Assembly (NCBI GenBank): GCA_946478975.1
Contig: CAMLEO010000163.1
Coordinates: forward strand, 1-15,393
From: an uncultured Steroidobacter sp.
GTDB lineage: Bacteria; Pseudomonadota; Gammaproteobacteria; Steroidobacterales; Steroidobacteraceae
DNA: 15,393 nucleotides
Direction: 5' to 3'
Each line of letters begins with the position of its first letter. Positions within the stretch are counted from its first letter, which is position 1. This document shows, one piece after another, positions 9,158-15,393 of this stretch. The translations under genes were made by a program, and so were the position numbers. Under the pieces are notes generated by a model. That model worked only from the letters and a program-made list of their open reading frames with translations. It searched no databases and had not been told where the DNA came from.

Positions 9158-9772
9158 ATGTCCATGTCCATCACCGAAATTCTGTTCTACGCCTTTTCCG
9201 GCGTGCTGCTGGTCTCCGCGGTCGGCGTCATCACCGCGCGCAATCCGGTGCACGCGGCATTGTTCCTCGTGTTCTCGTTCGTCAACAGCGCCGTGCTGTG
9301 GATGCTGCTGGAAGCGGAGTTCCTGGCGATCGTGCTGGTGCTGGTCTATGTCGGCGCCGTGATGGTGCTGTTCCTGTTCGTGGTGATGATGCTCGACATC
9401 AACATCGCGCAGGTGCGTGAGGGCTTCACGAGATATGCGCCGCTGGGAATCATCATTGCGCTGATCATGGTCGGCGAGATCGGCAGCGTCGTGTGGGTGA
9501 AGAGCCTCGGCCAGGAAGTGACGCCGGTGGCCAGCGTCGGCGTTGCAGCCGACTACAGCAACACGCAGGCGCTCGGCGAACTGCTCTACAGCAAATATTT
9601 GTATCCGTTCGAGCTCGCGGCGGTGATCCTGTTGCTCGCCATCGTGGCGGCGATCGTGCTGACGATGCGCCATCGCACCGGCCTCAAGCAGCAGGACGTC
9701 GCGGCGCAGGTGTCCGTGCGCGCCAAGGACCGCATCCGCGTGGTCAAGATGGAAGCGGAGAAGAACCCATGA
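9158..9772 (+). CDS. nuoJ: NADH-quinone oxidoreductase subunit J
   Basis: A 204-residue membrane subunit with five hydrophobic segments at about 6-26, 33-51, 54-78, 93-113 and 147-168. The third contains the family hallmark [16 protein letters not shown], the helix that changes shape during turnover in complex I structures. NuoJ lies between NuoA/NuoH and NuoK. Two ATG codons, at 9158 and 9164, could serve as the start (MSMSITEIL or MSITEIL). The first is given here because it lies 2 nt after the nuoI stop, but the ribosome binding site is poor for both. The C-terminal 30 residues are charged and face a solvent side. The stop shares bases with the nuoK start. Confidence 0.95.
   Translation: MSMSITEILFYAFSGVLLVSAVGVITARNPVHAALFLVFSFVNSAVLWMLLEAEFLAIVLVLVYVGAVMVLFLFVVMMLDINIAQVREGFTRYAPLGIIIALIMVGEIGSVVWVKSLGQEVTPVASVGVAADYSNTQALGELLYSKYLYPFELAAVILLLAIVAAIVLTMRHRTGLKQQDVAAQVSVRAKDRIRVVKMEAEKNP
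9757..9760 (+). promoter_or_regulatory. Ribosome binding site that sets the nuoK start
   Basis: GGAG at 9757-9760 lies 8 nt before the ATG at 9769, inside the end of nuoJ. The same frame is open far upstream, so this site and family length decide the start. Confidence 0.6.
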
Positions 9773-10074
9773 TTCCCTTGAACTTCGTGCTGATGCTGGC
9801 GGGCATCCTGTTCGCGCTGAGCGTCGCCGGCATCTTCCTGAACCGCAAGAACGTCATCCTGCTGCTGATGTGCATCGAGCTGATGCTGCTGGCGGTGAAC
9901 TTCAATTTCGTGGCGTTCGCGCGCCAGCTCGGCGATCTCGGCGGGCAGGTGTTCGTGTTCTTCATTCTCACGGTTGCTGCCGCAGAGTCGGCGATCGGCC
10001 TCGCCATCCTGGTGGTGCTGTTCCGTGAGCGCAAGAGCATCAACGTCGAGCAGTTGGATACGATGAAAGGCTAA
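9769..10074 (+). CDS. nuoK: NADH-quinone oxidoreductase subunit K
   Basis: A 101-residue membrane subunit with three hydrophobic helices (about 2-22, 28-50 and 60-84), related to MnhC/MrpC of multisubunit sodium/proton antiporters. The two membrane glutamates known to matter for proton pumping in E. coli NuoK (E36 and E72 there) are present as E37 in [11 protein letters not shown] and E73 in [11 protein letters not shown]. The ATG at 9769 overlaps the nuoJ TGA by four bases (ATGA), and a GGAG lies upstream at the right distance. The length is exactly that of the family. nuoL follows after 18 nt. Confidence 0.97.
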   Translation: MIPLNFVLMLAGILFALSVAGIFLNRKNVILLLMCIELMLLAVNFNFVAFARQLGDLGGQVFVFFILTVAAAESAIGLAILVVLFRERKSINVEQLDTMKG

Positions 10075-10092
10075 CCGCGGAATAAGAACAGC

Positions 10093-12213
10093 ATGATTTC
10101 TCACTCCGTACTCCTGACCATCGTTCTTGCGCCGCTGCTGGCGGCCATTGCTGCCGGCATCGCGGGCAAAGTGATCGGCCGCGTCGGCGCGCACACCGTC
10201 ACCATCGCCGGTGTGGCGATTTCATTCGGCCTGTCGGCCTACGTGTTGAAACAACTGCTGGCCGGCGCGCCGGTGGTCAACGAAACCGTCTACACCTGGC
10301 TGGTGAGCGACGGCATGCGCATGGAAGTCGGCTTCCTGATCGACAACTTGAGCGCGATGATGATGACGGTGGTGACCTTCGTGTCGCTGTGCGTGCACGT
10401 CTACACCATCGGTTACATGAAGGACGACCCGGGCTACCAAAGATTCTTTGCGTACATTTCCCTGTTTACGTTTTCGATGTTGATGCTGGTGATGTCGAAC
10501 AACTTCCTGCAGCTGTTCTTCGGCTGGGAAGCGGTCGGCGTCGTGTCGTATCTGCTGATCGGCTTCTGGTACACGCGGCCGTCGGCGATCTTCGCCAACC
10601 TCAAGGCGTTCCTGGTCAATCGCGTCGGCGACTTCGGCTTCGTGCTCGGCATCGCCGGCGTCGCGTACTACACCGGCTCGATCGACTACGCGACCGTGTT
10701 CGGCGCGCGTGAAACCATCGTCGCCAACACGATGCAGCTCTTCCCGGGCGTGGAGTGGCAGGCGATCACGGTGATCTGCATTTGTTTGTTCATCGGCGCG
10801 ATGGGCAAGTCGGCGCAGGTGCCGCTGCACGTGTGGCTGCCGGATTCGATGGAAGGTCCGACGCCGATCTCGGCGCTGATCCACGCGGCGACGATGGTGA
10901 CCGCCGGCATCTTCATGGTGGCGCGCATGTCGCCGCTGTTCGAGCTGTCCGAAGCGGCGCTGTCCTTCGTGCTGGTCATCGGTGCGACGACGGCGTTCTT
11001 CATGGGCCTGCTGGGCCTCGTGAACAACGACATCAAGCGCGTCGTTGCGTACTCGACGCTTTCGCAGCTCGGTTACATGACGGTGGCGCTCGGCGTGTCG
11101 GCATACGCGGGCGCGTTGTTTCATTTGATGACGCATGCGTTCTTTAAAGCGCTGCTGTTCCTCGCGGCCGGCTCGGTGATCATCGGCATGCATCACGAGC
11201 AGGACATGCGGAAGATGGGCGGCCTGAAGAAATACATGCCCATCACGTACTGGACGTCGTTCATCGGCACGCTGGCGCTGATCGGCTTCCCAGGCACGTC
11301 CGGCTTCTTCTCCAAGGACGCGCTGATCGAGGCGGTGGAAGCGTCGCATCTGCCGGGCGCAAGCTACGCGTTCTGGTGCGTGATGCTCGGTGTGTTCGTG
11401 ACCGCGTTCTACAGCTTCCGCCTGGTGTTCATGACGTTCCACGGTCCGGAGCGTTTCCGCGACGCTGCGCATTCGCATGGCGCGGATGAGAGCACGCACG
11501 TGAAGACGGATAAGGATGCGGGCCACGAGCCGGATGTGCACGCCGGCCATGATGCTCACGGACACGGAGCAGGGCACGGCCATGCGGTCGCGCATGCGAG
11601 CCACGCGTCGCATGACGATCACGGTCATCACGGCCCGGTCGAGCCGCACGAGAGCCCTTGGGTTGTGACATTGCCGCTGATCCTGCTGGCGATTCCGTCA
11701 CTGCTCATCGGCGCGTTCACCATCGGCCCGATGCTGTTCGGCGATTATTTCAACGGCGTGCTGTACGTGACCGAAGAGCACAACGTGCTCGGCCACATCG
11801 GCGAGGAATATCACGGCCCGCTGCAGTTCATCGTGCATGCGTTCATGGCGCCGACCATCTATCTCGCGTTCGCCGGCTGGGCGGCTGCCTGGTACCTGTA
11901 CATCAAGCGGCCGGATCTGCCGGGCGTGATCGCGGGCAAGGCTGCCGCGGTTTATCAGTTGCTCGCGAAGAAGTTCTACTTTGACGAGATCTATCAAGCC
12001 GTGTTCGCGCGCGGCAGCGTCGGCCTCGGCTCGGCGTTGTGGCGGGTGGGCGACGTGGCGGTGATCGACGGTACGATGGTCAACGGCTCCGCTCGCGTCG
12101 TCGGTTGGTTGTCGGGCGTCACCCGGCGCCTGCAGTCCGGCTATCTGTATCACTATGCGTTCGCCATGATCATCGGATTGTCGGCGCTGCTCGCGTGGTA
12201 CGTGCTGCGCTAG
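10093..12213 (+). CDS. nuoL: NADH-quinone oxidoreductase subunit L, with His-rich loop
   Basis: A 706-residue antiporter-like proton-pumping subunit at the far end of the membrane arm, longer than E. coli NuoL (613). Key residues are present: E146 in GWEAVGVVSYLLIG, K239 in GAMGKSAQVPLHVWLPD and K408 in GFFSKDALIEA. The C-terminal part (about 590-706) should contain the long lateral helix and the last membrane helix. The extra length is partly a hydrophilic insertion at residues 460-519 with 17 histidines, just before the segment SPWVVTLPLILLAIPS. His-rich loops at this position occur in other proteobacterial NuoL proteins, but the role is unknown. The ATG at 10093 lies 18 nt after nuoK, with GGAATAAGAA upstream. 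Confidence 0.97.
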   Translation: MISHSVLLTIVLAPLLAAIAAGIAGKVIGRVGAHTVTIAGVAISFGLSAYVLKQLLAGAPVVNETVYTWLVSDGMRMEVGFLIDNLSAMMMTVVTFVSLCVHVYTIGYMKDDPGYQRFFAYISLFTFSMLMLVMSNNFLQLFFGWEAVGVVSYLLIGFWYTRPSAIFANLKAFLVNRVGDFGFVLGIAGVAYYTGSIDYATVFGARETIVANTMQLFPGVEWQAITVICICLFIGAMGKSAQVPLHVWLPDSMEGPTPISALIHAATMVTAGIFMVARMSPLFELSEAALSFVLVIGATTAFFMGLLGLVNNDIKRVVAYSTLSQLGYMTVALGVSAYAGALFHLMTHAFFKALLFLAAGSVIIGMHHEQDMRKMGGLKKYMPITYWTSFIGTLALIGFPGTSGFFSKDALIEAVEASHLPGASYAFWCVMLGVFVTAFYSFRLVFMTFHGPERFRDAAHSHGADESTHVKTDKDAGHEPDVHAGHDAHGHGAGHGHAVAHASHASHDDHGHHGPVEPHESPWVVTLPLILLAIPSLLIGAFTIGPMLFGDYFNGVLYVTEEHNVLGHIGEEYHGPLQFIVHAFMAPTIYLAFAGWAAAWYLYIKRPDLPGVIAGKAAAVYQLLAKKFYFDEIYQAVFARGSVGLGSALWRVGDVAVIDGTMVNGSARVVGWLSGVTRRLQSGYLYHYAFAMIIGLSALLAWYVLR
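11470..11649 (+). other. Histidine-rich insertion coding segment in nuoL
   Basis: Codons 460-519 of nuoL encode 17 His in 60 residues, with most of the rest Gly, Ala, Asp, Glu and Ser. The densest part is residues 483-513 (HAGHDAHGHG, then GHGHAVAHASH and DDHGHHG). It lies between two predicted membrane helices and should form a flexible polar loop. Reading frame and GC content continue unchanged, so there is no sign of a recent insertion. Confidence 0.85.
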
Positions 12214-12233
12214 TTCAACTTAAAGAAAGCATC

Positions 12234-13769
12234 ATGCAGTCGACGATTACCTGGCCCATCCTCAGCGTCCTGATCTGGCTGCCCATTGCGGGCGGCGTCG
12301 CCATGCTGGCGCTCGGCGATAAAAACATTACGGCCGGTCGCTGGATCGCGCTGATCACCACCGCAGTCACGTTCGGCCTCTCGACGCTGCTGTGGACCGA
12401 GTTCGACACCACGACCGCGGCCATGCAATTCGTGGAGGAGCGCAACTGGATCCCGCTGTTCAATTCGTACTACGCGCTCGGCGTCGACGGCATCGCGATG
12501 CCGCTGGTCGTGCTCACCGCATTTATCACGCCGCTGGTGGTGATCGCCGGCTGGACGGTGATCGAGAAGCGTCCGGCGCAGTACTACGCCGCGTTCCTGA
12601 TCCTCGAAGGTTTGATGATCGGCGTGTTCGCGTCGCTCGATGCGCTGCTGTTCTACGTGCTGTGGGAAGCGATGCTGATCCCGATGTTCATCATCATCGG
12701 CATCTGGGGCGGGCCGCGCCGCGTGTACGCGACGATCAAGTTCTTCCTGTACACGTTCCTCGGCTCGGTGTTCATGCTGGTGTCGCTGGTTTATATGTAC
12801 CTGCAGACCTGCGACGCGGGCCAGTGCAGCTACGCGATCGCGGACTTCCAGCGCCTGCCGCTGGGCTTGAACGAGCAGTTGTTTATCTTCGTTGCGTTCC
12901 TCGCCGCGTTCGCGGTGAAGGTGCCGATGTGGCCGGTGCACACGTGGTTGCCCGATGCGCACGTCGAAGCGCCCACCGGCGGTTCGGTGATCCTGGCGGC
13001 GATCATGCTGAAGATGGGCGGCTACGGCTTCCTGCGTTTCTCGCTGCCGATCACGCCGGATGCGGCGGACACGCTCGACTGGCTGGTGATTTCGCTGTCG
13101 CTGATCGCGGTGGTGTACATCGGCTTCGTCGCCCTCGTGCAGCAGGACATGAAGAAGCTGATCGCGTACTCATCGATCGCGCACATGGGCTTCGTGACAT
13201 TGGGTTCGTTCCTGGCGTTCGAGTTGATGAGCGTCAACGGCGACACGCGCGGCGCGGCGATGGGCATCGACGGCGCGATGGTGCAGATGATTTCGCACGG
13301 CCTGATCTCGGGCGCGATGTTCTTCTGCGTCGGTGTGCTGTACGACCGCGTGCACAGTCGTGAAATCAGTTCTTACGGCGGTGTCGTGAACACCATGCCG
13401 GTGTTCGCGGCGTTCATGGTGCTGTTCGCGATGGCGAACTCGGGCCTGCCAGCGACCTCAGGCTTCGTCGGCGAGTTCCTGGTGATCATCGCCAGCTTCC
13501 GCGCCGATTTCTGGTATGCATTCCTGGCCGGCATGACGTTGATTCTCGGCGCGGCGTACACGCTGTGGCTGGTGAAGCGAGTCGTGTTCGGTCCGGTCGC
13601 CAATCATCACGTCGCCGAGTTGCAGGACGTGAATAGCCGCGAGCTGATCGTGCTCGGCGTGCTCGCGCTCGCAGTGCTGGCGCTCGGCCTGTGGCCGGCG
13701 CCGCTGCTGGACGTGATGCGTCCGACCGTCGAGAACCTGGTGCAGCAGATCACCGTGTCCAAACTCTGA
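12234..13769 (+). CDS. nuoM: NADH-quinone oxidoreductase subunit M
   Basis: A 511-residue antiporter-like subunit with about 14 membrane helices that sits between NuoL and NuoN. The key charged residues align with those known from E. coli NuoM: E145 in LFYVLWEAMLIPMF (E144 there), K229 in FAVKVPMWPVHTWLPDAH (K234) and K260 in AAIMLKMGGYGFLRF (K265). The ATG at 12234 lies 20 nt after nuoL, with AAAGAAAG as ribosome binding site. The frame is open further upstream, but that part is inside nuoL. A polar loop after the helix ending near residue 190 contains C193 and C198 (TCDAGQC), which could form a disulfide if the loop faces the periplasm. The length is normal. Confidence 0.97.
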   Translation: MQSTITWPILSVLIWLPIAGGVAMLALGDKNITAGRWIALITTAVTFGLSTLLWTEFDTTTAAMQFVEERNWIPLFNSYYALGVDGIAMPLVVLTAFITPLVVIAGWTVIEKRPAQYYAAFLILEGLMIGVFASLDALLFYVLWEAMLIPMFIIIGIWGGPRRVYATIKFFLYTFLGSVFMLVSLVYMYLQTCDAGQCSYAIADFQRLPLGLNEQLFIFVAFLAAFAVKVPMWPVHTWLPDAHVEAPTGGSVILAAIMLKMGGYGFLRFSLPITPDAADTLDWLVISLSLIAVVYIGFVALVQQDMKKLIAYSSIAHMGFVTLGSFLAFELMSVNGDTRGAAMGIDGAMVQMISHGLISGAMFFCVGVLYDRVHSREISSYGGVVNTMPVFAAFMVLFAMANSGLPATSGFVGEFLVIIASFRADFWYAFLAGMTLILGAAYTLWLVKRVVFGPVANHHVAELQDVNSRELIVLGVLALAVLALGLWPAPLLDVMRPTVENLVQQITVSKL

Positions 13770-13789
13770 ATATCTAATCGGGCCCAGTG

Positions 13790-15232
13790 ATGGAAGCAGT
13801 AGCGTCTAACTTCGGTATGCAGGCGGCGGCAGCGGAAATTTTCCTGCTGTCTGCGATCTGCGTAATCCTGCTCGTCGATGTGTTCCTGAGCGATCGCTCG
13901 CGCTGGATCACTTACGGATTGTCGTTGCTCACCCTGGCGGGGGCGGCGTTCGTGACGGTGCATTTCTCGGTCGAGAGCCGCATGACGGTTTTCGACGGCA
14001 TGTTCATCGCCGACCCGATGGGCGATGTGCTCAAGCTGTTCTCGTATGGCACGGTCGCGGTGTCGTTGCTGTACTCGCGCGAATATTTGCAGCGGAATGG
14101 TTTGTTCCGCGGCGAGTTCTTCGTGCTCGCGCTTGTGGCACTGCTCGGCGTGATGGTGATGACGTCCGCCGGCAACCTGCTGACTGTGTATCTCGGCGTC
14201 GAGCTGTTGTCGCTGTCGCTGTATGCGATGGTCGCGTTCGATCGCGACTCGGGCGTCGCGGCCGAGTCGGCGATGAAATATTTCGTCCTGGGTGCAATCG
14301 CCTCGGGCACGTTGCTCTATGGCTTCTCGATTCTGTATGGCGTGACCGGCACGCTGCAGCTCGATGAGCTGGCGGTCGCGGTGCGCGAAGTGGGGCCGGG
14401 CAACATCGGCCTGATCTTCGGCCTGGCGTTCGTCATCGTCGGCATCGCGTTCAAGTTCGGCGCGGTTCCGTTCCATATGTGGGTGCCGGACGTTTATCAT
14501 GGCGCGCCCACGCCAGTGACTTTGTTCATCGGTGCGGCGCCGAAGATCGCGTCGTTCGTGCTCGCGATTCGCGTGCTCGCCGAAGGCCTGGATGCGATGG
14601 TCGCGAGCTGGCAGAGCATGCTGATCGCGATCTCGGTGCTGTCGATGATCATCGGCAACGTGGTCGCGATCGCGCAGACCAACCTGAAGCGCATGCTGGC
14701 GTACTCGACGATTTCGCACGTCGGTTTCATCCTGCTCGGCATTCTCGCCGGCACCAACGACGGCTATCGCGCGGCGATGTTCTACACGCTGACGTATGTG
14801 ATCACGTCGGTCGGTTCCTTCGGCATGATCCTGCTGCTGGCTCGCGAAGGCTTCGAAGCCGACCAGCTCGAAGACTTCAAAGGTCTGCATCGCAAGAGCC
14901 CGTGGTTCGCGGCTGTGATGATGATGCTGATGTTCAGCACCGCCGGTGTGCCGCCGTTCGTGGGCTTCTGGGCCAAGATCGCGGTGCTCGGTGCCGTCAT
15001 CGACGTCGGCCTCGTGTGGCTCGCCGCTGTGGCCGTGCTGCTGTCCGTCGTGGCTGCGTTCTACTACCTGCGCATCATCAAGCTCATGTACTTCGATGAA
15101 CCCACCGATGCGATCGACATTCAGGCTGGCGGCACCTTGCGTGCGGTGCTGAGCGCGAACGGCGTGGCCGTGCTGGCGTTGGGTATTTTCCCGTCGCTGC
15201 TGCTGGACCTGTGCGCCCGCGTCCTGCCGTAA
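13790..15232 (+). CDS. nuoN: NADH-quinone oxidoreductase subunit N
   Basis: A 480-residue antiporter-like subunit, the one closest to the quinone end of the three. The conserved residues are present: E138 in LGVELLSLSLYAMVAF (E133 in E. coli), K222 in VGIAFKFGAVPFHMWVPDVYHG (K217), K252 in GAAPKIASF (K247) and K396 in PPFVGFWAKIAVLGA (K395). The start is set at the ATG at 13790; a GTG directly before it (13787) would add one residue and cannot be excluded. No strong ribosome binding site is visible in the 20-nt gap after nuoM. The gene ends with TAA at 15230-15232 and is the last of the operon; a hairpin follows 21 nt later. Confidence 0.96.
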   Translation: MEAVASNFGMQAAAAEIFLLSAICVILLVDVFLSDRSRWITYGLSLLTLAGAAFVTVHFSVESRMTVFDGMFIADPMGDVLKLFSYGTVAVSLLYSREYLQRNGLFRGEFFVLALVALLGVMVMTSAGNLLTVYLGVELLSLSLYAMVAFDRDSGVAAESAMKYFVLGAIASGTLLYGFSILYGVTGTLQLDELAVAVREVGPGNIGLIFGLAFVIVGIAFKFGAVPFHMWVPDVYHGAPTPVTLFIGAAPKIASFVLAIRVLAEGLDAMVASWQSMLIAISVLSMIIGNVVAIAQTNLKRMLAYSTISHVGFILLGILAGTNDGYRAAMFYTLTYVITSVGSFGMILLLAREGFEADQLEDFKGLHRKSPWFAAVMMMLMFSTAGVPPFVGFWAKIAVLGAVIDVGLVWLAAVAVLLSVVAAFYYLRIIKLMYFDEPTDAIDIQAGGTLRAVLSANGVAVLALGIFPSLLLDLCARVLP

Positions 15233-15253
15233 AGCTTCCTACTTGAAATATCC

Positions 15254-15276
15254 AGGCCCGACCGCAGATCGGGCCT
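15254..15276 (+). terminator. Hairpin after nuoN, possible operon terminator
   Basis: AGGCCCGA (15254-15261) pairs perfectly with TCGGGCCT (15269-15276) around a 7-nt loop. The position 21 nt after the nuoN stop and before a tRNA promoter suits a terminator. The sequence after it (CGTCGTCGATTATT) is only mildly T-rich, so the strength is uncertain. Confidence 0.5.
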
Positions 15277-15294
15277 CGTCGTCGATTATTCTGC

Positions 15295-15324
15295 TTGTAA
15301 TGTTCTCGATAGGGTGCGTACAAT
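15295..15324 (+). promoter_or_regulatory. Promoter of tRNA-fMet
   Basis: A -35 box TTGTAA (15295-15300) and a -10 box TACAAT (15319-15324) are separated by 18 bp. The expected transcript start is near 15331, about 8 nt before the mature tRNA. The bases after the -10 (TCGCGCC) form a GC-rich discriminator, common in promoters for stable RNA under stringent control. Confidence 0.7.
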
Positions 15325-15338
15325 TCGCGCCCTCCTGT

Positions 15339-15393
15339 TGCGGGGTGGAGCAGTCTGGCAGCTCGTCGGGCTCATAACCCGAAGGTCGCAGGT
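15339..15393 (+). tRNA. metY: Initiator tRNA-fMet (CAT), 3' end outside window
   Basis: The first 55 nt of an initiator tRNA. After the acceptor 5' strand (15339-15345, TGCGGGG), the D stem pairs GAGC (15348-15351) with GCTC (15361-15364), giving the A11-U24 pair typical of initiators. The anticodon stem TCGGG/CCCGA contains the three G-C pairs (GGG/CCC) that mark initiator tRNAs, around loop CTCATAA with anticodon CAT at 15373-15375. The first base by alignment is T, where E. coli has C; the partner at position 72 is beyond the window. In E. coli, metY precedes rimP-nusA-infB, which would be expected next. Confidence 0.93.

Overview
This window is a complete, ordinary-looking operon for respiratory complex I (proton-pumping NADH:quinone oxidoreductase, NDH-1). 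It carries nuoA through nuoN, all on the + strand, in the canonical order A-B-C-D-E-F-G-H-I-J-K-L-M-N. Base composition is clearly GC-rich by eye. nuoC and nuoD are separate genes rather than the fused nuoCD of Escherichia coli. The block is framed by a proline/alanine-rich protein tail (probably SecG) plus tRNA-Leu(GAG) on the left and an initiator tRNA on the right. In E. coli, secG-leuU and metY-rimP-nusA-infB lie next to each other, so this looks like a gammaproteobacterial layout with the nuo operon placed between the two tRNA genes. A Xanthomonadales-, Nevskiales- or Steroidobacter-like lineage would fit; that is an inference from gene order and composition, not a species call.

Layout: 3-221 is the end of the putative secG. 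251-335 is tRNA-Leu(GAG). 336-640 is an intergenic region with three successive inverted repeats, a short imperfect 18-bp tandem repeat and a probable extended -10 promoter just before nuoA. 641-15232 is nuoA-nuoN, with gaps of at most 35 nt and four overlaps (nuoA/B, D/E, G/H, J/K), as expected for one translationally coupled transcript. 15233-15338 holds a GC-rich hairpin that may end the nuo transcript and a good sigma-70-type promoter. 15339-15393 is the 5' two-thirds of tRNA-fMet, cut by the window edge.

How the genes work together: NuoE, NuoF and NuoG form the NADH-oxidising module (FMN and Fe-S clusters). NuoB, NuoC, NuoD and NuoI carry electrons through further Fe-S clusters to quinone. 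NuoA, H, J, K, L, M and N form the membrane arm, and the three antiporter-like subunits L, M and N retain the glutamate and lysine residues used for proton translocation. All Fe-S ligand motifs I could check are intact, except that the NuoG sequence lacks the extra N7 cluster ligands, as in many bacteria.

I see no mobile element, CRISPR array, phage gene or previously undescribed system here. The most distinctive points are a 60-codon insertion with 17 histidines in NuoL, the hairpin-rich tRNA-nuoA spacer, a promoter core with a GC-rich discriminator shared by nuoA and tRNA-fMet, and a U at position 1 of the initiator tRNA.
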